In this document: positions 1 through 9,801 of the stretch, piece by piece
Layout of the letters: each line of letters opens with the position of its first letter
Numbering within the stretch: position 1 is the stretch's first letter
Source: Pseudomonas neuropathica
Lineage (GTDB): Bacteria; Pseudomonadota; Gammaproteobacteria; Pseudomonadales; Pseudomonadaceae
Assembly (NCBI RefSeq): GCF_015461835.1
Contig: NZ_JACOPX010000017.1
Span: 1-64,000, forward strand
DNA length: 64,000 nt
Direction: 5' to 3'
Notes under the pieces: model-generated
Database searches by the model: none
The model's input: only the letters and a program-made list of their open reading frames with translations
What the model was told of the DNA's origin: nothing
Translations under genes and position numbers: made by a program

Positions 1-2066
1 GTCTGGCCGAGGGCAACAGCGATCAGCCGATCCTCGTCAGCGGGCATTTCCTCGCCCTGACCGACCACGCCAACCCGACGTGGAATGATTTGTGGCTGCT
101 CACCGAAATCTTCCACGAAGGCAAGCAACCGCAGGTGCTGGAAGAGTCGGTGACCAGCGACACCACCGACCTCAAGGACGATTTCCACCAGGGCTACCGC
201 AACCGCTTCAGCGCGATCCCGTGGGATGTGCCGTACCGTCCGCCGCTCAATCACCCGAAACCGAAAGTCCTCGGCACCCAGAGCGCGGTGGTCTGCGGCC
301 CTGAAGGCGAAGAGATTTATTGCGACCAATACGGCCGGGTGAAGGTGCAGTTCTTCTGGGACCGCGAAGGCAAGCACGACGACATGACCAGTTGCTGGAT
401 GCGTGTCGCGTCGAGCTGGGCCGCAGAAACCTTTGGCTCGATCAACATTCCGCGGGTCGGCATGGAGGTGTTGATCACCTTTCTCGAAGGCGATCCCGAT
501 CAGCCGCTGATCACCGGTTGCCTGTACCACGGCGCCAATCTGCCGCCGTACAAACTGCCGGATTTCAAGACGCTAGCAACGGTCAAGAGCAAGGAATACA
601 AGGGCAGCCGCGCCAACGAACTGCGCATCGACGACACCACCAGCGAGATCAGCATCGCGCTGCGCAGTGATCACGGTGCGAGTGCGATCAACCTTGGTTA
701 CCTGACCCATCCGCGCCCGAGCGGTGGTCAGCCGCGCGGCGAAGGTTTTGAGTTGAGAACCGACCGCCACGGTGCGGTGCGTGCGGCGGCTGGTCTGCTC
801 ATCACCACCGAGCCGCGTCCGAACGAATCCAAGCACCACAAAGACTTGCCGGAAACCGCTGAACGCCTCGCCACCGCCAGCGATCAGCAAGACGGTTTCG
901 CGGTGCAAGCCAAAGAGTTGCAAGCCCAAGAGGCGGGCGATCAGGACGACGTCGCCAAAGCGCTGCACGCCCAGCATCAAGGTGTGCTCGGCTCTGGTCC
1001 TGCCAACCTCACCGCCAACGAATTCCCCGAGTTCACCGAACCGCATCTGGTCCTCGCCAGCCCGGCCGGCATCGCCCTGACGACACCGCGCTCCAGCCAT
1101 ATTGCCACCGGCGAACACCTGGCGCTGAGCAGCACCGGCCACACCAGCCTGTCGATCGGCAAACGCTTGCTGGCCAGTGCCAGTCGCGGCATGCGCCTGT
1201 TCGTGCAAAGCATGGGCTGGCGGCTGGTCGCGGCCTCCGGCGACATCGACGTGCGTGCGTTGAAGGACAGCATCAACTTGCTGGCCAAACTCAACATCAC
1301 CGCCAACGCCGACCGCATCACCATCACCGCGAAAACCGAACTGGTGATTCAGGGCGGCGGCAGCGCCACCACCTACAACGCCGGCGGCATCACCCACGCC
1401 ACCAGCGGCCCGTACACCGCGCACGCGGCGAACTTCGCCTACACCGGCGCGAAAAGTCTCGCCGGGGTGTTCCCGGAGCCGCCGAAACCGGGCAAGGGCA
1501 ACCTGGAATTGTTCAACCAATACGCCGGGCGTCAGGGCATCAAAGAGGGCGATTACGAAGTCATCGATGCGCTGGGCAAAAGTATCAAAGGCAAGCTCGA
1601 CGGCAAGGGTTTCGCCAGCGTCGCCGGCGCTGCACCGGGGCCGGCGCGTGTGCTGTTCGGCAAGGATCCGGCGGACACCTGGAGCGATGGCAGTTACATC
1701 GGCAAGCCGGAATGGCCGTTGAATCCACCGGGTGCCGAAGACGTGCCGAGTCAGGTGCAGGCGATGGTCGCGCAGGTGTTGCCGAGCAAGAGTTGGGACA
1801 TGTTGGAGAAGGGCAAGGACATGGCGCAGACAGGGATGAGTGCGATGCAAACGGCGCAGCAAGTGAAAGGTGTGGTGCAGGGCGGGGTGGCGGGGTTGCC
1901 GAAGCTGGCGAGTGCGGCGTTGCCGAGTGCGTCGAGCATCCTCGGCGCCGCGAGCAAGAACGGCAAGTTGCCGAGTTTGCCTGCCGTTTCGTTGCCCAAA
2001 ATCGTGATTCAAACGCCCGGCCTGAGTCCGGCCTCAAGCTTGCTGCCAGATGAGTTCATGTCATGA
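1..2066 (+). CDS. vgrG: VgrG, type VI secretion spike protein (5' end outside window)
   Basis: The frame is open from base 3 to the left edge, so only the C-terminal part of the spike is seen. VgrG trimerises to form the membrane-puncturing tip of the T6SS tail and carries effectors. The OB-fold (gp5-like) region is clear near the start of the visible part: CDQYGRVKVQFFWDREG, SCWMRVASSWA and RVGMEVLITFLEGDPDQPLI are classic VgrG blocks. They are followed by a DUF2345-like beta-helix stretch rich in alternating hydrophobic residues (ASPAGIALTTP onward) and a flexible C-tail. The stop overlaps the start of the downstream rhs gene by 4 bp (ATGA), so the two are translationally coupled and the Rhs protein is almost certainly the cargo of this spike. 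Confidence 0.95.
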   Translation, partial: LAEGNSDQPILVSGHFLALTDHANPTWNDLWLLTEIFHEGKQPQVLEESVTSDTTDLKDDFHQGYRNRFSAIPWDVPYRPPLNHPKPKVLGTQSAVVCGPEGEEIYCDQYGRVKVQFFWDREGKHDDMTSCWMRVASSWAAETFGSINIPRVGMEVLITFLEGDPDQPLITGCLYHGANLPPYKLPDFKTLATVKSKEYKGSRANELRIDDTTSEISIALRSDHGASAINLGYLTHPRPSGGQPRGEGFELRTDRHGAVRAAAGLLITTEPRPNESKHHKDLPETAERLATASDQQDGFAVQAKELQAQEAGDQDDVAKALHAQHQGVLGSGPANLTANEFPEFTEPHLVLASPAGIALTTPRSSHIATGEHLALSSTGHTSLSIGKRLLASASRGMRLFVQSMGWRLVAASGDIDVRALKDSINLLAKLNITANADRITITAKTELVIQGGGSATTYNAGGITHATSGPYTAHAANFAYTGAKSLAGVFPEPPKPGKGNLELFNQYAGRQGIKEGDYEVIDALGKSIKGKLDGKGFASVAGAAPGPARVLFGKDPADTWSDGSYIGKPEWPLNPPGAEDVPSQVQAMVAQVLPSKSWDMLEKGKDMAQTGMSAMQTAQQVKGVVQGGVAGLPKLASAALPSASSILGAASKNGKLPSLPAVSLPKIVIQTPGLSPASSLLPDEFMS

Positions 2067-5000
2067 CTACTCCGACTCCTGCGCCCGATAAAAAACGTGA
2101 ACCCCAGGTTGCTGTCGTTCCGCTCAACACCATCGATATTCAAGACGTCGGTCGCGGCGCCGCTAAATTCGATGCCTGGCTGCAGTCGATCAGTGGCGGG
2201 GTTGTCACGCTCGACCGTGTGAAGAACGTTGCCGGTGCCTTGCCGGTGGTGGGTAACATCATGGCGCTGGTCGACGCCCTTGGCGACATCGTGACCCTGG
2301 CCAAAAGCAAGCAGCGCCAAGTGCTGGACTGGGTCAGCCTGGGGATCAACCTGATTGGCGTACTGCCGGCCCCTCCAACCATGGCATCGGCACGCATGAC
2401 GCTGCGTCCGACATTGGGCCTGGTGCGCCAGGAACTGCGTAACAGCGCGAAGATGCTTCTGGGTGATTCGCTGATCGAAGTGTTGATCGGGCATTTGAAC
2501 GCGACCATTGTCGGCACGATCGATGACTTCGTAAAACAGGCCCAGCCCAAACTCGCTGGCATTCTCGACGACGCTGGCAAACTGGGCCAGAGCGCGGTGA
2601 ACGAGATTGCCAAGGGGCTGGAAACCGTCGTCAATGGCAAACTCGATGCCAAGGGCGACCTCAACGCTGCGGGTTCAAAGATCACGGCGGCACGCAGCCA
2701 GTTACTGCATGACCCCAAAGCGGCCATCGGCAACATCTTCGGTGCAGCGTTCAGTGCCTACAAGGCCGCCGGCAAAGGCGTAGCCAACAGCGCAGCGAAA
2801 AACCTGCTGCCGGAAAAAGCCAAGGCATTGGTGCTCAGCAATACGTCCATGCTGCGGACTTTGGGCGTAGAGTTGCGAACACAGCTGAAGAAGCTCAGCG
2901 ATCCGGGTGTTCAACACTCCATCGGCTGGCTGTTGCAGATGCTCGGTGGCGCCGTGGTCACCTGGCGTAAGCGCAAGGCGCATGGTCAGAGTACGAACGT
3001 CAAACCCGGCGGCACCACCCAGGCCAAGCGCAAGGCCGGGGAAGGTCAGCTTGAGATGCAGTCCAAGCAAGCCGGGGCGAAAGCCGACCCTAATTGCAGA
3101 AAAAACGTGGTGTGCCCGATTACCGCGCACAGCATCAGTTTCTCGACGGGCTCGGAGACTTTCCGTCACACTGATTTCAGCCTGCCGGGCCCGTTCCCGA
3201 TCAACTGGACGCGCACGTATTACTCGCGCCTGGAGGCCTATGACAAAGGGGACATGGGCGCTCGCTGGATTACCGAATTCACCACCCGTTTCGATCGCGT
3301 CGATGACGGCCTGGTGTTTCACGCGGCAGATGGACGTAGCCACAACTACCCACTGCCCAAAGTCGGTGAGGCCCATTACGACCCGGTTGAAAGCCTGACG
3401 CTGGTGCGGGTCGACGAAAACCGGCTGGTGCTGTGCAGCGGTGTCGAGCGCAAGGAAACCTACGTGCGCCGCGGTCAGCGTTACGTGCTGATCGGTATCG
3501 TCCTGCGCAGCGGTGCCGGGGTCATGCTTCACTACGAACACCGTCATGACGACGAGGCGGTGTTGTCGGATCTGATTACCTACGAAGGCGAAATCAGCAA
3601 CGTCCACTTGCAGCTCGGCACCCTGCTCGACGCGCAAGGGCACCTGATCGGTCTCTGGGAAATTCGCGACGGTGCACCCACGCGTCAATTGTGTGCCTAT
3701 CGCTACGACGCCAGCGGTGATCTGATCCAGGCTCAGGATGAAAACGGCGCGGCCTGGAATTATCAATACCAGCACCATCTGGTCACGCGTTACACCGATC
3801 GCACCGGGCGCGGGATGAACCTGCAATGGCAAGGTCAGGGCGCTGATGCCAAAGCCGTCCGCGAATGGGCGGATGACGGCAGTTTCGATACCCGGCTGGA
3901 GTGGGACGAAAACATCCGCCTGACGTATGTCACTGATGCCCATGGCAACGAGACCTGGCACTACTACGACATCCTTGGCTACACCTATCGCATTCGGCAC
4001 CCGGATGAACGCTCGGAATGGCTGTTTCGCGATGAGGCGAAAAACGTCGTGCGCCATGTGCACACCGACGGCAGCATCGACCGCTTCAGTTATGACGAAC
4101 GGGGCAATGTGCTTGAGCATATTCGTGCCGACGACACCGTCGTGCATTTTGCGTATGACGATCAAGATCAGTTGATCAAGATCAGTGACGCCGAAGGCGG
4201 GCTCTGGCTGCGCGACTATGATGCTCACGGCAATCTGGAGAAAGCCATTGACCCATTGGGCAACCAGACCGAATACGCCTACACCTCGGCAGGCCTGCTC
4301 AAAGCGATCAAGGACGCCAACGGCGCCGAGAAGAAACTTGAATACAACGATGCCGGTCAACTGACGAAATATACCGACTGCTCCGGCAAGTCCAGTACCT
4401 GGGAGTACAACAGTCTTGGGCAGTTGATTTGCTTCACCGACGCCGCCGGGCAAAGCACCGAGTACCAATACCGTGCCGGCCAGCGGGTGCTGATCAGGCA
4501 TCCGGATAAAACCGAAGAACGTTTCACTTACGATGCTGAAGGTCGTTTACTGGCCCATGTCGACGGGCTGGACCGCTGCACCTCCTGGCGTTACACGGCT
4601 GCGGGGCTGGTGGCCGAGCGAGTGGATGCCACGGAGCAGACGTTGCGCTATCGCTGGGACCGACTGGGGCGGCTGACCGCCTTGGAAAACGAGAACCAGC
4701 AGCGGGTGCAGTTCGAGTACGATCCGGTGGGGCGCTTGCTCCATGAAACCGGCTTCGATGGGCGCAGCAAACACTATCGCTATGACACCGAGACCGGGCG
4801 ATTGGCCTCCATTCGCGACGGCGAGCGCCTCACCGAATTCCAGTTCGACCCGATGAACCGGATGATCAGCCGTTTGGCGACGCTGGGCAGCGAGTCGCAA
4901 GCGGAAACCTTCGCCTACGATGGTAACGGCAACCTGGTGCTGGCCAGTAACGATCAGAGCCGCTTGCAGTGGTTCCATGACCCGGCTGGCAACCTGCTGC

Positions 5001-6790
5001 GCGAACATCAGCATTTTCTGGGGTTGGAAAAACCCTCGGTCGCGATCTGGCGACATGAATACGATGCGCTCAATCAGCGAGTGGCCACGCTGCGTCCGGA
5101 CGGTCATCGGGTCAGTTGGCTGACTTACGGCAGCGGTCATCTGTTGGGCATGCGCCTCGATGAACATGACCTTATCGGTTTCGAGCGCGACGACCTGCAT
5201 CGTGAAGTTGCGCGGCATCAGGGCAATCATCTGTTGCAAACCCAGCAGTGGGACCCCGCCGGACGTTTGCAGGAGCAGTTGCTGGGACGCGCCGACGATA
5301 AGCGCACTGTGCTCAAACGCGAGTATCAGTACGATGCGGCAGGTCAGTTGCGCGGTATTCACGATACCCGCCGAGGGACGTTGGCTTATCAATACGATCC
5401 GATCGGTCGTCTGCTTCAGGCGAGCAGTCGCCTGGGTGTGGAAACCTTCGCCTTCGACCCGGCTGGCAATCTGCTCGACGAAACGGCCCGGCAAACCCGA
5501 CGCCCGCTGGATCAGGACCCGGCCCGCAGCAAGCTTCTGGATAACCTGCTGCGCGAGTACGCCGGCACTCATTATGAGTATGACGAGCGGGGCAACCTGA
5601 TCCAGCGCTGGCATAACGGCAGTTACAGCCGGCTGCGCTGGGATCTGTTCGACCGTCTGGTGCATTTTGACGATGCCCGTCTGGAGGTCGATTACGCCTA
5701 CGATGCGCTGGGCCGCAGGATTTACAAACACTCCCGTGCGCACTTTAAACAGCACCCTGAAGCCGGCTCTCAATGGAACCATCACGAATATGCACGCAAG
5801 CAGCGCGAGTCGGGTTGCGGCTTCACGATATATGGTTGGGACGGTGACGTTCTAGCCTGGGAAAGTAGCCTGGCACAGGTGGATGGTGACTATGGTCGTA
5901 CCGTGCATTACGTGTACGAGCCTGGCACCTTTGTGCCTGTCGCTCAGGCACTGCGGCATCAGGCAATCAAACTGTCGGAGCAGCCCGACTACAGCGACGA
6001 ATATCGACTGGACGATGATCCGTTGTGGAGCCACGCACCCAAGGCCCAACCGATCGATGAGTTGAGCTGGTATCAGTGCGATCACTTGGGCACGCCACAG
6101 GAACTGACTGACCAGCGAGGTGAAATCGTCTGGAGTGCGCAATACAAGGCGTGGGGCCAAGTTCAGGAACAGCGTTCAGATTGGGCCAGGCAACAAGGGC
6201 TGACGAATCCACTGCGTTTTCAGGGGCAGTACCATGACCATGAGACGGGCCTGCATTACAACCGCTACAGGTACTACGATCCGCAGGTCGGTCGTTTCAT
6301 CAGCAAAGACCCGATCAGCTATGCCGGTGGCTTGAATCTTTATGCCTATGCACCAAACCCGACGGGCTGGATCGATCCGCTGGGCCTGGAAACCTGTGAT
6401 CCACGGCAGCGACTGGCTGACCGCAGGAAAGCCTTGGGTCTACCCGTCGCAGGTTCTGCCAATGACACATCGACATTGTCTTTATTGAGGGTCAATGGTC
6501 AGAGTTTCGAGGGTATAAACTCAGGTGACCAGAATCCCAAGACGGCGATTACCCTCGACCGGGTAAATGCGCAAACCAAAACCCACGCGGAGGCTGAAGC
6601 GGTGCAACATGCCGTGAATGCGGGCATGGCAGGTAAAGCCGAAAGTGCCGAAATGTGGGTCGACCGCGATCCGTGCAAGGCTTGCGGGTTGCCGGGCGCA
6701 GGGGGAATTCGTTCACTGGCTCGAAATCTGGGATGTAATATTACCGTGCATTCACCCAGTGGCAGCCGAACTTACACACCAACGAAGTAG
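2063..6790 (+). CDS. Rhs polymorphic toxin with C-terminal DddA-like deaminase domain
   Basis: 1575 aa. The N-terminal part (about 1-330) has hydrophobic helices (around NIMALVDALGDIVTLAK and SLGINLIGVLP) typical of T6SS Rhs proteins. A DUF6531-type block starts near residue 345 (VCPITAHSISFSTGSE), followed by many YD repeats and the Rhs core end with the self-cleavage motif ending in DPLGL near 1442. The variable tip (about 1443-1575) contains THAEAEA with His about 1508, and DPCKACG with Cys about 1538 and 1541. This H-A-E plus PCxxC signature is that of zinc-dependent nucleic-acid deaminases, and the spacing and the terminal ITVHSPSG resemble the SCP1.201/DddA-like family. It is coupled to vgrG upstream and followed by an Imm1-like immunity gene. 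Deaminase class is well supported; the substrate (dsDNA, ssDNA, RNA or other) is inference. Confidence 0.92.
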   Translation: MTTPTPAPDKKREPQVAVVPLNTIDIQDVGRGAAKFDAWLQSISGGVVTLDRVKNVAGALPVVGNIMALVDALGDIVTLAKSKQRQVLDWVSLGINLIGVLPAPPTMASARMTLRPTLGLVRQELRNSAKMLLGDSLIEVLIGHLNATIVGTIDDFVKQAQPKLAGILDDAGKLGQSAVNEIAKGLETVVNGKLDAKGDLNAAGSKITAARSQLLHDPKAAIGNIFGAAFSAYKAAGKGVANSAAKNLLPEKAKALVLSNTSMLRTLGVELRTQLKKLSDPGVQHSIGWLLQMLGGAVVTWRKRKAHGQSTNVKPGGTTQAKRKAGEGQLEMQSKQAGAKADPNCRKNVVCPITAHSISFSTGSETFRHTDFSLPGPFPINWTRTYYSRLEAYDKGDMGARWITEFTTRFDRVDDGLVFHAADGRSHNYPLPKVGEAHYDPVESLTLVRVDENRLVLCSGVERKETYVRRGQRYVLIGIVLRSGAGVMLHYEHRHDDEAVLSDLITYEGEISNVHLQLGTLLDAQGHLIGLWEIRDGAPTRQLCAYRYDASGDLIQAQDENGAAWNYQYQHHLVTRYTDRTGRGMNLQWQGQGADAKAVREWADDGSFDTRLEWDENIRLTYVTDAHGNETWHYYDILGYTYRIRHPDERSEWLFRDEAKNVVRHVHTDGSIDRFSYDERGNVLEHIRADDTVVHFAYDDQDQLIKISDAEGGLWLRDYDAHGNLEKAIDPLGNQTEYAYTSAGLLKAIKDANGAEKKLEYNDAGQLTKYTDCSGKSSTWEYNSLGQLICFTDAAGQSTEYQYRAGQRVLIRHPDKTEERFTYDAEGRLLAHVDGLDRCTSWRYTAAGLVAERVDATEQTLRYRWDRLGRLTALENENQQRVQFEYDPVGRLLHETGFDGRSKHYRYDTETGRLASIRDGERLTEFQFDPMNRMISRLATLGSESQAETFAYDGNGNLVLASNDQSRLQWFHDPAGNLLREHQHFLGLEKPSVAIWRHEYDALNQRVATLRPDGHRVSWLTYGSGHLLGMRLDEHDLIGFERDDLHREVARHQGNHLLQTQQWDPAGRLQEQLLGRADDKRTVLKREYQYDAAGQLRGIHDTRRGTLAYQYDPIGRLLQASSRLGVETFAFDPAGNLLDETARQTRRPLDQDPARSKLLDNLLREYAGTHYEYDERGNLIQRWHNGSYSRLRWDLFDRLVHFDDARLEVDYAYDALGRRIYKHSRAHFKQHPEAGSQWNHHEYARKQRESGCGFTIYGWDGDVLAWESSLAQVDGDYGRTVHYVYEPGTFVPVAQALRHQAIKLSEQPDYSDEYRLDDDPLWSHAPKAQPIDELSWYQCDHLGTPQELTDQRGEIVWSAQYKAWGQVQEQRSDWARQQGLTNPLRFQGQYHDHETGLHYNRYRYYDPQVGRFISKDPISYAGGLNLYAYAPNPTGWIDPLGLETCDPRQRLADRRKALGLPVAGSANDTSTLSLLRVNGQSFEGINSGDQNPKTAITLDRVNAQTKTHAEAEAVQHAVNAGMAGKAESAEMWVDRDPCKACGLPGAGGIRSLARNLGCNITVHSPSGSRTYTPTK

Positions 6791-6795
6791 TGATC

Positions 6796-7203
6796 ATGAA
6801 GCTGGAAAAAATCATAGAAGACGAAGCAAGCGGCGCGGCTTTCAAAGAGCGAGAGCACTTGAGTCCCGACCGCGCAAAGGTACTCGCAACTCTGGATCGA
6901 CTGGATGGAAAGGCGTTCAGTTCGACACTGTTTTTGCTCGATGACGAAAACTACATGAGCGTGGGCGGGGGGAACGACCATCGCTATGTTGTGTTTATCG
7001 CGGTCAACGTCGACGAGAAGCTGTACACACTGACCACTCCTGATGCATCAAGCGATGAGACGGTTGATGTCGTCGTCGGTGGGCAGTCCGGGAGTTACCC
7101 GAAAAACCAGGTTGTCGACAAAGAAAGTGCCCGGAAAGCGTTGCTGTATTTTTGCGAACACGGCACAGCGGACCCGGGATTGGCTTGGGAGATTGAAGAG
7201 TGA
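6796..7203 (+). CDS. Imm1-like immunity protein for the Rhs deaminase toxin
   Basis: 135 aa, acidic and soluble, no signal peptide. The pattern of a short hydrophobic strand (FSSTLFLLDD), then YMSVGGGNDHRYVVF, then a YTLTTPD strand resembles the Imm1 family, which is known mainly as the partner of deaminase toxins. It starts only a few bases after the rhs stop; a GTG at 6790 overlaps the stop codon itself and is an alternative start, but the ATG at 6796 is preferred. Neither has a good Shine-Dalgarno sequence, suggesting coupling to rhs. The position directly behind the toxin tip is the strongest argument for an immunity role; the family name is a motif-level judgement. Confidence 0.75.
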   Translation: MKLEKIIEDEASGAAFKEREHLSPDRAKVLATLDRLDGKAFSSTLFLLDDENYMSVGGGNDHRYVVFIAVNVDEKLYTLTTPDASSDETVDVVVGGQSGSYPKNQVVDKESARKALLYFCEHGTADPGLAWEIEE

Positions 7204-7255
7204 GGGGGCGAAGGTCAGACCGTCGGGCCTGATTGAACGGCAAAGGAGTGATGCT

Positions 7256-7519
7256 GTGAAAGACGCGATTCGCTTGGGTGACTCCACCACACATGGTGGC
7301 ACGGTCCTTGAAGCATTCTTTCGAACCGATCTCAATGGCAAGCCCATTGCCGGTGTCGGACACAAGGTAAGCTGCCCTCTGTGCAAAGGGGTTTTCCCCA
7401 TCGCCGAGGGCAGTAGCACTTACACCGTTGATGGCACGCCTGTGGCGTTGGACGGCATGAAAACCGCTTGTGGCGCCGCCCTGATTGCCAGCGGCCCCAA
7501 AGGGGCTGTGGTCAGTTGA
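7256..7519 (+). CDS. PAAR domain protein
   Basis: 87 aa. The whole protein is a PAAR repeat: IRLGDSTTHGGTV at the start, GHKVSCPLCKG in the middle and DGMKTACGAALI at the end. PAAR proteins cap the VgrG trimer with a zinc-bound cone and help load effectors. The start is the GTG at 7256, placed by an AAAGGAG ribosome site at 7243 and by the lack of any upstream in-frame ATG that fits the family length. It completes a vgrG-rhs-immunity-PAAR order. It is the last gene of this T6SS module. Confidence 0.9.
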   Translation: MKDAIRLGDSTTHGGTVLEAFFRTDLNGKPIAGVGHKVSCPLCKGVFPIAEGSSTYTVDGTPVALDGMKTACGAALIASGPKGAVVS

Positions 7520-7574
7520 ACAGTCGCCAGGGCCTGCCGGTAACGGTTCGACAAGCCAGGCAGGCTCGCCAGGT

Positions 7575-8069
7575 TTATCGCCCGTGTGCCGCGTCGGCCA
7601 ATTGCCCGGTATCGACACGCACAAACACCGAATCGCCCACGGCCGTCAGCACTTCCCCCGCATACACCTCGCAAATCACCCGCGTCTTGCGCCCAACCTC
7701 ACCCTCGACTTTCGCCCGTAAAACCAGCGGCACGCCCATCGGTGTCGGTTTGATGAATTTGATGCCGAGGTTGCCAGTAACGCAGTCGATGCGCGGCAGG
7801 CTGCCGGGTTCGCGGTTTTCGGCGCGGTAGTGATACGCCATCGCCGTCCAGTTGGAATGGCAGTCGACCAGCATCGCAATCAAACCGCCGTAGACCAGGT
7901 CCGGCCAGCCGCAGTACTTGGCGTCCGGCAGGTGTTCGGCGATCACGTGAACGCCGTCTTCGTGCCAGCGGCTTTTGACGTGCAGACCGTGCGGGTTGCG
8001 GCCACCGCAGCCGTAGCAAACGCCTTCGGGTGCGGCGAGGTCTTGCAAAGGGGGAGCGAGGCTGGACAT
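7575..8069 (-). CDS. PaaI-family hotdog thioesterase
   Basis: 164 aa, single hotdog domain. PaaI-type enzymes hydrolyse acyl-CoA thioesters. Family features visible are an N-terminal CYGCGGRNPHGL segment, the YGGLIAMLVDCHSNWTA helix that carries the active-site region of the fold, and a final strand pair (VICEVYAGEVLTAVGDSVFVRV). The substrate cannot be told from sequence. The gene converges with the PAAR gene and sits 8 bp downstream of the diguanylate cyclase gene on the same strand, so the two may be cotranscribed. Confidence 0.8.
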   Translation of the reverse strand: MSSLAPPLQDLAAPEGVCYGCGGRNPHGLHVKSRWHEDGVHVIAEHLPDAKYCGWPDLVYGGLIAMLVDCHSNWTAMAYHYRAENREPGSLPRIDCVTGNLGIKFIKPTPMGVPLVLRAKVEGEVGRKTRVICEVYAGEVLTAVGDSVFVRVDTGQLADAAHGR

Positions 8070-8077
8070 GGTTTTTA

Positions 8078-9235
8078 TTATCCTGGAGGGGTGAGTCCGG
8101 TCAGGCGCAGACGATTGCGTCCGCCGCGTTTCGATTCGTATAGGGCGGCGTCGCCTTGTTCGATCAGCGCCGTCAGGTGCGCGGGCGGCTTGTCGAACAG
8201 GCTGGCGCCAATGCTCAGGGTCACCGCAGCGGTGGTGGGGAATGTCTGGGAGGTCATGCTCAGAAACTGCTCACGCAACGCGTTGCCCAGTTCCATGACG
8301 CGCTCACCCGAGGTGCTGCTGAGCAAAATGACAAACTCGTCACCGCCCAGGCGTGCGGTCAGCGCATTGCGCGGCAGCACCGAGCGGATCATCTCGCTCA
8401 AGGTAATCAGCAAACGATCGCCGGCGGTGTGGCCGTATTGGTCGTTGACCAGTTTGAAGTTGTCGATGTCGATCAGCAGCAAGGCGCCGGGATGCGCCGG
8501 CGAAACGTGTTCGAACAGGCGCGGCGCGCGTTTTTCCAGGGCGCGGCGGTTGTACAGGGCGGTCAGCGGGTCGCGCTCGGCGAGGCGGGCGATCTGTTTT
8601 TCCCGGCGATAACGCTCGGTGCCGGTCATCGACAGGGCGATCAACATGATTGCCATCGCACCCTCGACCAGGGAAATCTGAATGATCTCGCCGCGAAACG
8701 CCGCCAGATCGATCAGCGTGCCGGGGATCACCACAGTCAGCGCTTTGGCCACGTAGAAAATACCGTGACCGAGCAGCACATAGCGCAACTGCACCGCGCC
8801 GACGCTCAACGATTTGCCATGGGGGCGCAGCAGCGAGCTGGCCTTGAGGGTCGACAGCGCCACCAGCAACGAATTGGCCGCCAGCATGACCTTCGACCAC
8901 AGCGGCCCCTCCGGCAACAGCAGCAAGACCAGCCAGGTGACAAAGATCAGGTACCAGGCCGTCGACAAGCGTATCTGGGTGAAGCGCGCCACACCGAGCA
9001 GAAACAGGAAATGCGCGGTCACCAGCAGGCCGTTGGCGAACCAGATGCCGATCAGCAAAAAGCCGCTGCTACGCAGCAGGGCCAGGGTGGAGCCGACGGT
9101 GATGGTGGCAAAACCGGCGCTCCAGAACAGCAGCGAAGGCTCACGAATGCTGCGCCATTCGATCGCCAGGTACAGCGCTGCGGCGGCTGCGAGGGCGATG
9201 GAAAGGGTCAGCATCGTAGGTGGGTCGAGCGGCAT
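8078..9235 (-). CDS. Membrane-bound diguanylate cyclase (GGDEF)
   Basis: 385 aa. The first ~190 residues contain about six to seven predicted membrane helices (for example LTLSIALAAAAALYLAIEW and ILVFVTWLVLLLLP-type segments). The C-terminal half is a GGDEF domain with an intact active site LGGDEFVILLSS and the upstream LLLIDIDNFKLVNDQYGHTAGD block. It should make cyclic di-GMP from two GTP at the inner membrane in response to an unknown membrane or periplasmic cue. No EAL domain is present. An RxxD inhibitory site is not obvious where expected. Confidence 0.92.
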   Translation of the reverse strand: MPLDPPTMLTLSIALAAAAALYLAIEWRSIREPSLLFWSAGFATITVGSTLALLRSSGFLLIGIWFANGLLVTAHFLFLLGVARFTQIRLSTAWYLIFVTWLVLLLLPEGPLWSKVMLAANSLLVALSTLKASSLLRPHGKSLSVGAVQLRYVLLGHGIFYVAKALTVVIPGTLIDLAAFRGEIIQISLVEGAMAIMLIALSMTGTERYRREKQIARLAERDPLTALYNRRALEKRAPRLFEHVSPAHPGALLLIDIDNFKLVNDQYGHTAGDRLLITLSEMIRSVLPRNALTARLGGDEFVILLSSTSGERVMELGNALREQFLSMTSQTFPTTAAVTLSIGASLFDKPPAHLTALIEQGDAALYESKRGGRNRLRLTGLTPPG

Positions 9236-9382
9236 TTCTGGATGAGCCTGTCTGATTGGCGATTAGACCGGCGATTGTAAGCGTTCGGGCGGTTTTTTCG
9301 CAGAGGGCGTGTTGCCGCGCAGACCGCTGGCAGCGGGGAGGGCGCGGTCGCTCGCCGCCACCCTGACCGCCGTGCCGGTCGG

Positions 9383-9631
9383 TCATGGCTTGGGCTCAAG
9401 CCAGGTGCCGACAACTCGGCGATCCAGCTCTTCCCAATCGGCCATGCCCAGCACCCGGGTGGTGTTAAGCCCGCGCAGGTAGCCGCGCAACTGGTTGGCG
9501 GTGTCTTTGATGAGCTGCGGGTCAGTAATGTCTTTGTTCAGCAATACGCTTTCGTACTGAACCAGATACTCGGCCACGCGCTCGCGGAAATCGGGCAGAA
9601 CGGCGTCACGGATCAGGTCAAACGTTCTCAA
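9383..9631 (-). CDS. Small conserved hypothetical protein
   Basis: 82 aa, soluble, helical, with no family I can name. A GAGGAG ribosome site six bases ahead fixes the start at a TTG codon (9631). The sequence begins MRTFDLIRDAVLPDFRERVA and looks like a helical bundle with alternating charged and hydrophobic residues. It stands alone between the diguanylate cyclase start and a divergently transcribed secreted protein gene. Confidence 0.6.
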   Translation of the reverse strand: MRTFDLIRDAVLPDFRERVAEYLVQYESVLLNKDITDPQLIKDTANQLRGYLRGLNTTRVLGMADWEELDRRVVGTWLEPKP

Positions 9632-9801
9632 GGCGAACTCCTCATTTCATGTTTTCTAGTTGTGGTTGAGTGTGTATCAGTCTGCACGTTGCGCAACTAT
9701 TGCTAGAAGTAATAGTGACCATCACGAAACGCAAGTTCTGCTTTGTCGGCATTCGGCGGAAAATCGCTTCCATCGAACACGCCGCTCAAGGAATCTGCGC
9801 G

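Noticed and set aside
573..2012. 479-aa minus-strand open frame over vgrG
   Set aside because: Antisense of a clearly recognisable VgrG; Arg/Gly/Gln-rich shadow.
2702..5785. Long minus-strand open frames over rhs
   Set aside because: Shadows of the rhs frame created by high GC codon use; no domain or ribosome site.
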